The notes beneath the pieces are model-generated. The model was not told where the DNA came from. It was given only the letters and a program-made list of their open reading frames with translations, and searched no databases. Below are positions 1-14,206 of a stretch of 64,000 nt of DNA, in pieces. Source of the DNA: Callaeas wilsoni (lineage: Eukaryota > Chordata > Aves > Passeriformes > Callaeidae); assembly GCA_013398955.1 (NCBI GenBank), contig VWPU01000897.1, positions 186,001-250,000 of the forward strand. The letters are read 5' to 3'. The position numbers and the translations under genes were made by a program. Positions within the stretch are counted from its first letter, which is position 1, and the number at the start of each line of letters is the position of its first letter.

Positions 1-3000
1 TAGGGAAAACTTTCCTACATTAGCAAGTGAGTAAATGAAATATTATTTCTACCAGTTATTGATTAGTTTTCTTAATGCTCTCGAATTTCCCCTCTCCCTG
101 CCAATTCCAATTTAGGAAGATATCAATGGTTTATGACAAAAAAAAATCATGTTCTAAGTCTCACTTTGAATGGCGTTACTATGTCATCTACTTACAGGAT
201 TGGAGTTGGAAAGGCTTTTCTGGGATTTTACAAAGAAACCTTTACTAATGCAGTGGCACCACTACTACTAAATTGTCTTCAATAAATACGTTATTTTGCT
301 TTAAAAATGTATGTAGGTTGTTCTGCTATCTATAACTTTGTTTCCACTTTTACCCGCAGAGTACTCAGAATTTGGAGGACACTACCAATTTTAATGGAAA
401 AATTGACATGGGTAACTTAATTTGTGTATGGATAATCATTAAATAAACATCTATACAGCTTGAATAGAATTGATGCAACTCTGAGTAAAATGCAAGGGTT
501 TTTTTACAAAGAGTAGAGAAAAAGCATCACTCTGTATCTGTGAAACTTCAAGGTAAGAAACTCAATAATCTTAGCAAAGGGTTGGATGTTAGGTGTACTG
601 GAGCCCACAGTTCATAAAACCTTGTATTTCAAATTTAGATTAACTTCTTTTACAGAATATCGAATTCTTATTTGCTTAGGGGCATCTCTTTAATATCATA
701 AGAATGTTAGTAGGAGTTAATAGAAGAAATTTTGAATCACCAGCACTGAAGAAAATTGGATCCTGGCAAGTGTATTGAATAATAAGATGATGAGGACACA
801 GGAATTGGACAAAGCTTTGTGCAGCTACTACCATGCCCAGGTAATGCTAAATTCATAAGAGACAAAGATCAGAGAAGTCTTTCAAAAATTAATTAATCGA
901 CCTTCACACCACTGAGATAATACCTTCTTTCAAATGTTTTATCATAGTTTTTTTGACAGCTTCTGCTTGCACAAATCATCACCTTAATTTCGGCTACCCC
1001 ACAGCAAAAGTGAACCATATGCACTTCACTGTTTCAGAAGACATTCTCCAAACCCTGTTTTCATGTTGCCTATATATATTCCACCAGGACATTTAAAACT
1101 TGGGATTGCTCTGCATGAGACTTATCTCTCCTCCCTCATCAACCCTGAGGGGAAAGTTTCTGTGTAGTGTCAAAATAATGGCACCCATTAGAGAGGAACA
1201 TTAATGGGAAGGAGAATGAGAAACGAGCATACGCGGTGTATACTACTGGGATCTGTGATGTAAGAGAGAGCAGACTGACAATTTAACTCTGTCAGATGGA
1301 GAAAAGTCCATAAAAAGAGATGAGAGAGGGAGTGGTAAGACTGAGAAATGAAAAGCACTTTTTGGGTCAGGTCTGTAGAGAGAGAAAATTTGCATGGGCC
1401 AGTGATCAACCACAGCCTGCTGCAGCTGGAGCAGCACCACAGCACATTTGGGTTTCCAGAGGAGTGGCCAGTCCCTAAAGGGCTTTTAGGCCTTTTCAGA
1501 CAGCCAGAAAACAGCTCCCCCATGGTTCCTGGGCCACTGCATCTCCTGCCTGGCAGAGGAGCAGGGCTTCCACAAGGGCTGCTGGATAAAATGGACCCAC
1601 AGCAATGCAGAGAAAGTGGGACAGCTGCAGGCAATTTCCTTGGGTTCTCCTGGCAATGAGATGTCTTCTGATTCCAGTCCTGCGTCAAAATGGAACCCAA
1701 AACCTGGAGGGAGCCTCTGTAATTTCCTGGTGGCCAGCTCCTCTCTGCTCTCTGACGTGTGGCACACAACTCACGCCTCCTGATCGGTCACGCAGCTTGG
1801 TCTTGTGGCTCTCAGGGTCTCATGGGACACTGATGCAGTGAGCAAACATCCTAAGTTTTATTTCCAGCAGCCATTCAACACTTTAAATGTGTGTTCCAGC
1901 ACCCATTAGAAGGACATTGAAGGCTATGCTGTTTTGGAGACTCTTTGGCTTTCAGTCAAGTGCTGTATCTGGACAGAAAACTGGAGTGAAGTGGAACCAG
2001 GCAGCTGGACCAGCTCCACATCATCAAGTTCAAGTTCATGGTGCTGCTTAGAATTTTCTGTTCGGCTCAGACAGTTTCCATTCAGGCTCCCACTGCTCTC
2101 ATGCCCCATGCAACTGTTGAGTACAACTCTAATTATTAGGTGCTGAATAAATGTCATGAAATGCTATCTGATATTTCTGTAATACACACTGCATTAGTAT
2201 GTGCCATGAATGCTTTCTGTTGCTTTCCCATCACACAGCGTGGTGTTGCATAAAGGATTTTATCCCCAGAGAGCTTTTTCTCATGGAAAGTGCTGAGACA
2301 TTGTAAATCTATCCAAAACAGTGCTGCTATCTTTGACTTTGATACAACTAGCTACTCAGTAAAAAGGCACATTGGAATACACTAGGAAAAGGAAAAAAAC
2401 CCCCAAAGCAGTCAATTCTGAGTTGATTCAGTACTGATGTGTCTGAAAAAAGTTAGGTAGCAAAACACTTCAAAGATCACTCTTTCCAAACAATAAAAAA
2501 GAAACTACCTTAAAACTTGACATTTCCAAAATGATGAATCTTGGATTGAATCATGTGAAATGTCAAAATGAAGAGAAAAAGAAAAATCAATAGCTGTGCA
2601 GATGAAGCAATGTGAGGTCAATCACACTGAACTGCTAGTGCCAGCCACCCATGTCTTTTTAATATCAGCATTTTCAAAGTCTACAATACCTGAAAGAAAT
2701 TAATTTTCAAGACTGAATTCCCTCTTAACAATGAAATTATTACATACCTTGTTTTTAGAGACTGGAGCAGGAGCATAATAAAACTGTACATTTCCAAAAA
2801 GTTTTTACTGTATTCTTGGGATTAAGTTCATCAACGTTACCCTCAGAATTTCATGTTATATAAATTTTCCGTTGAATTTGATATATTTTTCCTGCCAGGT
2901 AACTGAAAGTTTTAATCAGAGGAGGAAAAAAGAAGGCTTAGAAATCATCGCTGCTTTTGAAATGTGTCCTGGGCCAGCTGCTGACCCTTTTGTGATGAAA

Positions 3001-5335
3001 CCCAGGAGTTTCCTGTGAAATTCATAGTTGTGGCATAAATACACTGGGCAGTCCTAACTTGGGCATGTCCTGATGGAGCTGGCCTCTCATTCCCAGGCTG
3101 TGTGGGAAGCTGACGGTGGCTGTCAGAACAGAGGTGCCCAAAAGTAGAAAATACAAGTATCCCCTCTATTACGTTTCTGTGTGCATCATTATGAAGCAAA
3201 CCTAGGGCGTTTCGTTTTCTCTCATGTAGTAAATGTTAATTTTTTCCTGAATTTATTTCTGAAATTGAACACCTTGGACTAGCCAGAGGGACTTGTTGAA
3301 TACCGACAAGTACCTGTAGGTAAAACAAGATAATCACCAAATGGGAAACTCCTTGTTGTTTTAGGGAATGAAATGATTTTCCTATTACCTATAATCACTG
3401 CTTTTATTAAGGTTTAAAAGGCTTCTCAATTAAAATATAGCTTAGACATGGAATATTAGCACAACTGTTTTTATTGCAGCACTACTCACGTAAAAAGATA
3501 AAACAAAGTGTGGTGGAACTGGATTACTCCTGGATAAGTCTTTAAGAGAGGACTGAGAAGAGAGAAGCTTTTGTTTCTTTTTTTTAAAATCTCATCAGTG
3601 GAAAAGAAGGTTTATTTGAGGAAAAAGAAAAAACTAAAGGCATTTCAGAGCAAAGAGGATGTCTAAACTGATATTAGAAAGTAGACTTATAATGACTGAT
3701 GTTAGAGATTAGCCTTGAAAGATTAATGGCATTAATTCATAAGACCATCCCTAAACCTCTTTAGTCCTTCCAGGACCGTATAAAATCCATATATTTTTAC
3801 AGCTTGAGCTGTTTTAGAGCTTTAAGATGGAGACAAAAATGGAGAGTCAATCTATAAAATACAGTTAGGGCTAGTAAAAGAAAACTGTCTGTGAAGCTTT
3901 TCTTTTAGGTTTTCCTACAATATTTATTATCTTCTATTGCTGTTTAAAGAGGAAGCTGGGGGGAAGCCTTACTTTGAAGGATATGACTACCTTTTTTTCA
4001 CCTTAAGACTTTTTTAAGATAGGAAAAAAATCAGGTAGCCTTTGAAATGCGATTTTTTCACTCCAGTGCAGAGCTAAAGTAAATGTGGTGTTGAACTGCA
4101 CCAGCCTGTGTCAGTTCTCTCTGTAATTGCTAAGCAGACAAGGGCATTTCAGAGCATGACTGATGGGTCATTGTTTCTTCAAATCTGGCAGCAATCTTAT
4201 TCAACTCAGTGTGGTCAACAGAGGCAAATAATATAATATTTGATGGTTTTGATGAACTGATGGTTAAAGAGCTTCTTCAAAAGTCTTGGCTTTTGCCAAG
4301 GCAACACCTTCAAAAACCTTCATGCCTTGGAAGAAGATGGAGAAATGCCCCAGTTTCTCTTTCTGGCATTAGCAAGCATACAGAAGAGAAAATATGAACT
4401 GCTTTATTCCAAACAGCTTAAATTTAGTAATGTGAGTGTAATCTGTGACATCTACATGACAAAAATCTACAAAGACAGTGCAATGGCAAAGAAAACACGT
4501 AATTTAGCTCTGCCCTGACGTGAACATTGATGCTCAGAAATCACAAAGTGACCAAGGAGGGGGAATGCTGCTTTCTTTCTGAGAGCTCAGAAGAATGCCT
4601 TAAAATCCTGTTATCATTGAATTATTTTTTTTCCCCTGTCAAAGACAGGAAATTCTCTTTATCTACCAAATCTAGAAAAGTGATGTTTTCAACAACCTCA
4701 GCTACAAATTACTCTCCTAGATGGGCTCTTCCTTTCTACATAAAGGACACAGAGCTTTTATATTTACTGCAATGAATATTTTTCAGGTATGGGGCTCACA
4801 GTAACTTTTAAGATTGTTCTCAGGTTTACATTTGACCTATTTGGAAATCTTAACTTCCCTACTTAAACCAAAGTCTAAAAGCAAAAACCCTTAGAAATGC
4901 TGTTACTAAGAAGTACTCGTTCCTTTTCTGCTTATAGACTAGAACATTTTGGGACCCTCCTACTCCTATAGTATAAATATGTACCAGATGTTTGTGAAAA
5001 AAAAATCTGTTATCAGTCTAATTAAGCCCATAGATTTTATTGCATATTTTAGCATTTCATCAGTGGTCTGTAAAATCAAATTGCAAATGCTATTTACATG
5101 AGCCGCAAGTCAAATGCAAGCAAAAAAGCTCATTCAAATAGGGTGGTTTTTCTTGTTTTATTATAAGCATCTTGCAGATGCTTGCTACTTCTACCTAAAT
5201 TTAGAGTACTTGGATAACCCTCTTTAGGATTATTGTTAGCATCAGATTTTAGGAAAAAAAAGACCTCCATGATCTGCCATATATATCGTCAGCCTCTGCT
5301 CAGAAACTTCCGACCTGATGGTCAATCCCAGTCAA

Positions 5336-5480
5336 GGTGGAGACAGAAAGTGGGAATAACTTGGGATGGGAAGGACTTTGGAGGGCACCTGGTCCAACCT
5401 TTTGCTCAAAGCAGAGCCCAGTTAGATCTGGGCTTTGTCCATCAAGTTTTGAGTATTTCCCAAGATAGGACAGAAGTCTG
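5336..5480 (-). mobile_element. CR1 LINE fragment, minus strand
   Basis: In plus orientation this reads as the reverse complement of a CR1 3' region. It has a GGGATGGGAAGGACTT-like start, then a CACCTGGTCCAACC motif, GCTCAAAGCAGAG, and the segment before TTTTGAGTATTTCCCAAG. That order matches the avian CR1 3' region. The copy is diverged and lacks the rest of the element, so it is a dead, 5'-truncated insertion. Confidence 0.75.
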
Positions 5481-7116
5481 AAGTGTGTCAAGTTTCCACA
5501 AGTATTAAGTGTTTCAGCAGATTAGAAAGATTTTCTTACCGTCCTTCACTGAGCAAAAGGCTGCTCTCAGCCCTTATGGAACACCAGACAATCCTCACAG
5601 GAGAGTCTGAGACCTGAAATCACAGCACATGGGGCTTCTTTGGGTTTTCTGTTTTCAGAACCAGGTGCTCTGCTGGACAGAACCTCACAGAAACCTGAGA
5701 GAACTTTCTAAAATCTGCACCACAGCCAATTATAACAATACATTAGCACTAAAGCATCTCCTTTAATATGCTAAGTCATGTTAATCTAATAAGTACAGAG
5801 ATAAATTATTATTGATTGTGAATGAAATTATACCACAGACTTAGCCTGGAAAATATGTGTAATGAGCCTAAGTTTTCCATCACTAATTACAGAGAAAAGA
5901 AGTTTTACAACAGCTCAGTAGTTCAAACTATGAGGTTTAGTTCTTCCATGTGATCTGGAGCTGGGATCTTTGCCCAGGTTTTGTTTATTCTATTTCTCAC
6001 TGTAAAGAAAAGTATTTAAACAAATTGGATTAACAGAAATCTTAGTCTCAGTAAGAACATCAAGTAATCTAAAGATACGTTTCTCTCCAAAACTGCCACC
6101 CAACAACTTTAAATTTGGTCCTAAAGTTTGCTGAGTGTTCGAAAGTCCAGTTGAATAAGTGAGTTAAGCACTACTAAACCTCTCAATCAAGAAATCACAA
6201 ATCAACTCTCTGGAAAAAGAGACTGATTAAGATTCACGTAGTTTTGAAAAAAACAACCTCAAATCTTTCAAGCAGCACTGCTAGGATTTGATTAAATCCG
6301 TGGCTACTGATTAAGGTAAGTTTTTTGCACTGACTTTCATCTCCAAGTCTGTTGGCTGCTTTAGCCGCTCTCCATAGTGTTCCTCGGGCCAGGAACTTTG
6401 CCATCCTTGGACCTGAGAGTGAGGCAGTGAAAACACGGAGGCACAGCCTGGAGAGCTCCAATTTCTGGTCATGTGTCATCCTGGGTGACGTGGAGCTGCC
6501 TCAAACATTTTCCCCATGGTGTATACGGCACATTTCTCACCAGATACAGGTTGCCTAGAATAAAGATCTAATCCTTATGTAGGAGGAGACCTCTGGCTGA
6601 TTAACTAGACATGATTAAAAACCTCTACTGATCAGAATACCTATCAGGTATTCTTTGGAGAAAAGATAAATAGCCTGAATAGTCCAAATTTAGCTTCAAG
6701 CAGTTAACAGTTCAGTAAATATGATGCTGCCATTGCCTGGGACAGCCTAGACTTCGGGTGAAGCTAAAAACAGATGTCTCTGGACTCATCCCAACCCTTG
6801 GTGAGCTGTAACTAAAGCAGCTGATCACAGCAAGTATCTCAGGTGCAGATGACTGGTCCTCTAATTTGTTTTAGCTTTTGCTTGGCTCCCTGTGCTGATG
6901 TGGTGCTGTTTCATATCTACACAGTCTGTTACTAACTGCTCTTTTATGCCGAATGAGCCGTCCAGGACCACAGAACTGACTGCAGCACAAAGGAATACAG
7001 GCACAGGATGACACCAGAAACCCCAGGGCTATGAGCAGCTCAGTAATCATCAATTACCACCTCCAAAGGAAGGCAAATTCTGGAGCTGGGTGAAACCATT
7101 TCTTAAAGCTTAAATG

Positions 7117-7238
7117 AAAAAAGAAAAGAAAAGAAAAGAAAAGAAAAGAAAAGAAAAGAAAAGAAAAGAAAAGAAAAGAAAAGAAAAGAAAAGAAAAGAA
7201 AAGAAAAGAAAAGAAAAGAAAAGAAAAGAGAAAAGAAA
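7117..7238. repeat. (AAAAG)n microsatellite
   Basis: An uninterrupted pentanucleotide array has G at every fifth base from 7123 to 7228, about 22 perfect units, followed by a slightly broken end. The minus strand is a CTTTT polypyrimidine tract, which gives an artificial Phe/Ser/Leu-rich open frame at 7054-7299 that should not be taken as a gene. It lies in EPHA6 intron 5. Confidence 0.98.
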
Positions 7239-10200
7239 CTAAAACACCTAAAATGCACACCTGATTGGGCCCAAATGGACTTAACGTCTTCATTAACAAT
7301 TCAGCCTATGGGATGAAATAAACTGTCACCAAATTTGTGGTCATTTCCAAATCTGCAGGAGTGACTGATGCACTGGAGGGAACGAGCTGCTAAAGCCTGG
7401 GATGGCTCAGGGAGGGGTTATTGCTGCCCATAAATACCAAATAGGATGGTTTAGAGATGAAGCTGAGTGTTCTCAGAGGTGAACAGCAAAAGGATGAGAA
7501 GTGAAGGCTGTAGCCATTCCATTTTGATAAGATATAAAGAAATATGTTTCTCACCATTTAAATGGTCAAATAGTGCAATAAACTTGTCTGGAGAGACTGT
7601 GGAGAATTCTTGGAGACATTCAAAACTCAAATATAAAAGGCCTTGAGCAACCCGATCTGATTTGACATGTTTTGATTTGAGCTTGAATCAGACAATTCAC
7701 AGATATCTAATCTGACCTAAATTATCCTGTGATCATATTATTTGAACAATCATGATAAAACCACATACATTGGTAATGTTATATATGTATTGCTATCACG
7801 GATAACCATATATTAAATTATGTTTAGAAGGTAAGACTGCAGAGTAAAGCATTCAAAATTTAGAAGACTTGAGAATTATGGCAGGCCATTAACCAATTAA
7901 ACACTATGCATTTAAACCATGATACAATCCTTAGTTACACGCATGAACCCATTACTCCACCACTTCAGTTACTGAATAGGATTAATCATATTCAGTGAAT
8001 AGGAAGTAACTCAATATTTCTTATCTTGAACCAACATGGTCCCAGATCATATTTGCTGTTGGCTCTAAAAAGCCATGCTCCCATTCTAGGAATCTGTAAA
8101 TGGAATACCAAGATGTAGTGTCGAAATTGTCTTTGTGAGGTGAATTACTCTCTACATTTAACAGGGGAAAAAAAAAAAGGCAAGGATTTAAAAGTTATTA
8201 TTCTTTAAATGTGTATGCTGCCTTTGGCATAGCAAAATCTACATTGTGACAGGGTGTCCTGTAAGTTTCCATTCCATAATACAGCAGAAAAAACCCATAA
8301 TCCATGGGTTTATGGCATGCTAAACCAGTACCAGGTCTCCCATTCTTCCCAGGTTCTGAAAATGCCGGTTCAACACCAGAGCCTTATTTCATGCCTCGAT
8401 TTATTTTTGATGAAATGGAATTGGAACAGTTGATCTTGGGAATTACAACAGAATACCCTCATTTTCATACTCACTTGTGTGTCTTAATAACCCCCTTCCT
8501 TTGTTCAAAGGGAAACAGATCCAGTGTTCAGAAGCACTGATCTAAGAAAAGACACCCAAACAGCAATTCAGCCACAGCACACATATTCTCTTGTGATCTA
8601 GCTGTGTGAAGGAAGGTTTTGGGCTAAAAAGCATGAAATGCTGACACACCACATGCTGAGATGAAAGGGGACGAGCAGGGAAGCTCCAAACAAAGAGAAA
8701 ATTAGCAGAAGACAACAAGCAGAGAAAGTGCACAGCAAAAGATCCAGCTGAGGGGGAGGATGGGGAGTAGGTGCTCTGGCTGATTGGAAGAAAGAAGCTC
8801 AAAAGCATCTGAAGATGGGAGTTTTTTATCATTTTTTATCAACGACAGGATGAAAAGGATAAAAAGTACTATTTTGATGACATGTCAGAATAGGACCTAG
8901 ATTAAAAATGCACTGAAACATTTCTTTTGCTTCAAGTAGTAAACAAAGTTTAAGACTATAATTCAAGATAGCAAAATATATTCTTCAGATAGTATAGGTC
9001 CCAAAGATAAAAAAATAGTGGTTTGCAAGTCAAGGAGGATATGGTACTACATGCATCTCACCTTTGCATGGCATTTGGTGTGCATTTAATTAAGATCACA
9101 TTTTGAACAAGAAGATTGCATCAAGAAAATAAGTTTATAGAAACCAGAGATATCTGAAGTCGTACATTATGGAAGCAAAACCACAGGTATTTTCCTGCCT
9201 TTTTTCTTTTTTAAATTTAAAATTTGCTTCAGTTAGTGACATTAACACTGTAACAGCTCAATGAAGATCTTATATAAAATGTTAGCAAATGCCACTGCAC
9301 TGCCTGTAGAGAATAAGGGGCTTATTGACATAGCAGCTTCCAGCATAAAATGTCATGATTGCCGTATTGACTAACAGCATATCAAAATAAACATCTGAAT
9401 GTCGAGGTAATGCTTGAAGACAATCATCCTGAACCACCAGCTCTGCACTTAAAAAACAAAAAAAACCCCCATGCCTTCCTCCTGGAGCATTTTCAGATAT
9501 AAACTAGAAATTCTGTTCAAGTGGTTGAGGCATAACCTAAAGACTCTATCAATTTAGCCTTCTGTCTTAGGCAATTTAGCTCTTGACATTTTTCTCATTA
9601 TTTTTGCTCTGTATCTTCAGTATGTATCATTCTGTGGGCATGGCAGTGAAGAGTATTTCATTGTACTTTATCAGAAATACTTGAGAAATTGTCTTGGGAA
9701 CGGCTTTAACAGTGAAGCAATGTACAAAACAATAACTTGCCTCTGCTACTGATTAGTAAAACAGCACTGAAGTGTTTATAAAAATAAAGGTCATTCAGCA
9801 GCAGCAAAATCCACCCTATTTACTTTATTTGTATTGTAGGTGACATGGGAAAAAAACAAACAAGGCACATTAGAATGACTGTCTGATGGTGTTCCCTCAT
9901 GAGGGTTTCAAAGCACACTGATGCTCTTGCCTTGTCAGCCTTCTCACTGACACCCGTACTGGAGTTTGTCAGGAATTAATTTGTCCAGCAGAATACAAAT
10001 CCTTAACAGGAATAGAGGGTTTGGCCAGGGTCTTTCACAGTAATATCTGGACACGTCTTTAGCAGATGATGGGTGTCTGAAATTCCTTCCTGAAGTTAAT
10101 CTGGTCTCTCCATCCATTTTATTATTGAAGTAAAAGGAAACATAGATGGGAATGCAGAATTATTTATCAAGTTTTATTTCTTTAAGGCAATACCAAACAG

Positions 10201-10529
10201 TTCAATCTATGCTGCACACATACATGTGACTATTTTCTATTCTGTTTCTAGGCTAATGCATTGTAGGTGTTTTTTTTTTAACACCAAAGTCCTAAAATAC
10301 ATCTATATTAAAAAACCTACTTAGACTCATCAGTTGTTAACTGTTTTAAATAGTTCTTAATGTGTACTTCACTGGTCTTAGAAAGAAACAGGAGTAAAAA
10401 TGTTAACTGCTGCACTAAAAGTTCAGTTCAGCTCTGAAGTGCAGCCTTAGCTGCCAGAGAGGGGGAAGTGAGCATAATGCAGGGTCAGATTTCAAACAGG
10501 GTTCTGGAGGTTTGTGGTGCCACTGCAAG

Positions 10530-10600
10530 TGGAATCTCTCCTGCCTCATGCCTCTGTGCCTCAGCTTTTCTATTGATCTGCAAACCTGAGACAAGCACAA
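10530..10600 (+). mobile_element. Possible degenerate MIR-like SINE core
   Basis: A stretch containing CTCTGTGCCTCAGCTTTTCT and then ATCTGCAAA resembles the MIR consensus segment around TGTGCCTCAGTTTCCTCATCTG. The match is short and judged only by eye, so it could be chance. Confidence 0.25.
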
Positions 10601-11527
10601 CTTGCAACACAAAAATTCAGAAGTGAATGAAGACTGATCAGTGGGCAACATGGGGATGTACCAACCATATGGCATCTGCTGCAGGTGCATTCTCTAGGGA
10701 GCTGGGCAGGAAGGGAAAAAACCAGTATAAAATCTTCTTTTTTGGCAATGAGATCCACAGTTTTGGAAACTGGCTCTGACAATTTAAAAACTAAATAATT
10801 GAAGTCTGTTTCTCCAACTGTGGTGTACAGGCTTTTTTTTTCCTTTCTGAAGAGTTCATGCTGTCCTCTAAATAATCAGCTTTTTATAACTTTTGGGACA
10901 CTCACAGGTACCTGGATATTTGTGCAGGTTAAATATGGGCAGATTTTCATGCAGTCTGAAAGAACAGGAGCTCATGTCAGCCCCAGTTCTGTCTCCTACC
11001 TATAAAAACACATTATTCGAGGTCAAGTAACATAAAATTGCTCAGCTGCTTGTGACAGACTGAAGCTGCACTCCAGCACTCTTCATCCTGCTCAAAGCAG
11101 AGAATTTTTCTCTCTGCATAGACTGGTCCATAACCCACGGCACATTTTAAAAGGACATGAATGAGTTCCCACAAAGTAATAACTGTAAATGGTATCAGAC
11201 ATGCTCTAGAATTGGTGCCACACAAACCCTTCCTTGTGGCCTGGCCTTTGCTTGTTGTGCCACTCTCCATTCCTGCTGCAGCTGACAGCAGATAAACGTC
11301 TCAGTTTAGTTGCTGAAGCACTGTGAAGATGCCCTAATTCCCAGAAATCATTTGCTTTCTTTTATGGCAGATGTATTTTGTGGCAGATACAGGCACACTG
11401 AGTTGGGTCAAACAGTCAAGTATGAATTAAATTACTTCTTTTTTTTTCTTTCCCTGACATCAGTAGCTAACCCAGTTTTAATCTGAATAGAGATATCAGC
11501 ATTTTTTCTGTTACTACATGGAAGAAC

Positions 11528-11573
11528 CATGAAACAATAGTTCTTTCTTTTTTTTTTTTCTTTTTTTTTTTTA
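11528..11573. repeat. Poly-T/CT-rich tract
   Basis: Two long T runs are separated by a few C residues (TTCTTTC, then T runs of about 12 and 13). This is low-complexity sequence with no attached retroelement that I can identify. Read on the minus strand it is an A-rich run that could be an old poly(A) tail, but no body was recognised next to it. Confidence 0.8.
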
Positions 11574-12283
11574 AATGAGAGAGGTATCACTTTTTCAATG
11601 CCAAAAAGAAGTTACTGTCTCTTACTGTGAAAGGACATGGATTTTTTTAGTTGGAATTTAATCTCAATTCAACTTGGATACTTGTAAAGGATTCCAGGAA
11701 ACAAACCTAATTAGGTAGGAAGTAATAATGAAACAGGAAAAGGTAAAATCTCAAACAAGAGTAAACCTCATCAAAATGTATGCTCCTTTCCATCCCTGAA
11801 GAAGACAGATACTATAAATTGATATGGCAAGGAGGAAAATGTTTTTTTTACTATCATAAATATGTTTTTGCATCTTCAGGGTACAGTTTCCCCCGTTCAA
11901 AAACTGAACTTATAAAACCAAAATACGCATTCTGGAGAAGATTTCAAGTCCTTTCAAACTGTGAGCCTAACATTTTTTCCCTCAGCTCCTGAGAAAGCAC
12001 CTCTGTTGAACAATTTCCTGACTTTGCCTGGGTCTGATGACAGGACTGACTTCTAATGCTCAAAGGGCAACTGCAAATCATCTCCTTCTACAGAGGGTGA
12101 AAATTAACCAGCAGCAGTGAGAAAAGCAAATTCTGGCTACATGGCAATATGCTGCCTTATGAAAACTAATAAATAAACCTCACACCTGCCATATAATTAT
12201 TCCTGCAAGCTCAAGATTTTTCCAGCAGGGAACTGAGGTGCCCAGAGAAACCCTCTGCATCCTCAGATGTCTGCCTGCTTATA

Positions 12284-12520
12284 TGTCCAAGGATGGAGAT
12301 GCCACTTCCGTGGGCAACCTGTGCCTGTGTTTGGTCAGACTCACAGTAAAAAAAAGTGTTTTCTAATGTTCAGACAGCATCTCCTGTGTTCCAGTGTGTG
12401 CCCATCAACTCTTGTCCTGTCACTGGGCAACACTGAAAAGAGCCTGGCTCTGCCTTCTCTCCACCCTCCCTTCAGGTATTTTCAATCTGCATTTATTTTT
12501 CATCCCACTGAACAGCCTCT
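12284..12520 (-). mobile_element. CR1 LINE fragment, minus strand
   Basis: This is a clear reverse-complement CR1 3' segment. In order it shows TCCAAGGATGGAGAT, GGGCAACCTGTGCC, CTCACAGTAAAAA, TGTTCAGACAGCATCTCCTG, TGTGCCCATCAACTCTTGTC, CTGTCACTGGGCAACACTGA and AGAGCCTGGCTCTG, then CCTTCAGGTATTTTCA. These correspond to the C-terminal reverse-transcriptase coding region and adjoining 3' UTR of avian CR1. The 107-codon open frame over it (12267-12590) is on the antisense strand of the element and is not a gene. Confidence 0.9.
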
Positions 12521-14206
12521 CTTAACTTACCAAATGCAGATAACAATTTGGGCATCACTAAACTGCATCCTCAGGAAAACAGACCAGTAAATGAGAGCCA
12601 GAATGAGTTCTGATGACTCATTTGGCCCCCACTACATTTCCCCGGTGCATTTTTAAAGCCTCACATTTTAACTCACAAAAAAGAAGTGTTAGAATGCCAA
12701 CACTATTACACTTGAAAGAACTTTGCTTGCAAGGAATCTGTTTAATTAATATGAATAGAAAAGAAGCAGAGACACGGATTTTGAGCTAAATTACTAATAA
12801 ATGACAACTCTAGGTTAACTGGAAAGTAAACACTGGGAGAGCAAAATTCTATCTCCATTACAAGCTGCAGCTCAATTAACTCCGTCAGTACCGCCCACAT
12901 GTAACAGAACTAAACTGACTGATGTGCAATTCCAAAGCAAGATACCACTTCCTTTCTTTCCTCCCACCCAGAAACACGTGCTAGAAGAGAAAAGACAAAA
13001 TTAATTGCATAATTGAACTGGATGCCTATGATCTATTCATAGCGCATGCAATGTTAATTACATGTGGGCTTCATTTATATTTTATTCTGAGTAACTCAGC
13101 GGCGCTGATCACAAAACATATTTATTTCCTTGAATTGTCATCAGAAATGAAATCTCATGCAGTGCTGGATCACCAGGTGGATGTGAAACTGGATCAGTGT
13201 AACTTAGTGTGCCCTTTCACAAGTAGTGGTAAAAGTGAAATGTTTTTCTTCACTTGTAGCATTGCTAAGAAGCTGTCTGCCTAGGTCACCTCACAAGAAT
13301 AATTATTAAAGAATTAGCTCTTTAACTCCCTGTGGGGTTATTCTATCTCAGAAATATTGGTTTTTCTTTGAAAAATTAGTCAGAAAATGCAATAAATATT
13401 TCACAGTAATGTGTGTATAAATTCAGCTACTGTGGAATAATTTATTGTGCAACAGCTATTCAGATAATTTCCAAACGTAGACAAGCTATTGCATGCTCTT
13501 CCCTTTAGGAGGACAAGGACACATCTTGCTTATCTCCCAAACCTTTCTGAGTCACTCACAAGAGGAAAGCTGAAGAACCTTGTAGCTGAGGAACCCACAC
13601 AGCAAGTGCTGTAGTAACAGCCATGGGTGTCCCTGCAATGTTTGGTTTCAGGGGCTTTGTAATCTGCTATTTTCTTAGAGATCAAAAGGGAAAAGGATAC
13701 ACCAAGAAGACAAATATTTACTCAGTTTTAAGGAAAAGGTGCCAGCTGTGTTGTGTTGGCCCTTTATTCCCTACCAGTTCTGTTCTGGTTTTTATTTTTA
13801 ATTTATAGCCAGGGTTGGGTACAGCCTCCGCGACAGATGTTTATTTTGAATATTTATGTAACTTGCATCTTGTGAGGGAGGAGAGGAAGGAAGTTGCCTC
13901 GTAAGCCCTTGCAGGGAGCTGCTTTTTGTTTTGCCACCTTCTTTCCTTCCTGTGAACTGCTCATTTGTTGCTTTACCTGAGGAGGATTTGTCAGCCCGGA
14001 GAGTTTCTCGCAATGCCAGCTGAAGTACGTCATTATCTGCGGCGGAGCTTCCCCAGGAAGGAGCTTGTTCACTGCACATGAGCTGGCAGGTTCCTCTGCC
14101 GCGCTGCCTGCTGCTTTGCTCTGCCTTGGCCTGTCCACCCAGGCAGCCACCCTCACAGGAGAGCGGCGTCTGCTCCAGACAGGGTCACTTCTGCTCCGAA
14201 GCCGTT

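Larger units (their letters stand above)
1..14206 (-). other. EPHA6: EPHA6 intron 5, distal third: no gene seen
   Basis: This is inferred to be intron 5 because it lies downstream of exon 5 on the minus strand and no pattern expected for exon 6 (end of FN3-1 and start of FN3-2) was found by eye. It carries CR1 fragments at 5336-5480 and 12284-12520, an AAAAG microsatellite at 7117-7238, a possible degenerate MIR core at 10530-10600 and T-rich tracts at 11528-11573. A comparatively GC-rich stretch at 1380-1830 holds overlapping non-ATG open frames without recognisable domains. A CpG-rich patch begins near 13990. The remainder is AT-rich and unremarkable. Confidence 0.65.

Noticed and set aside
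1188..1769. 193-codon open frame on the minus strand, with overlapping frames on both strands
   Set aside because: The start codon is TTG, the region is GC-richer and therefore stop-poor in several frames, and no homology is recognisable.
7054..7299. Phe/Ser/Leu-rich minus-strand open frame
   Set aside because: It is the AAAAG microsatellite translated.
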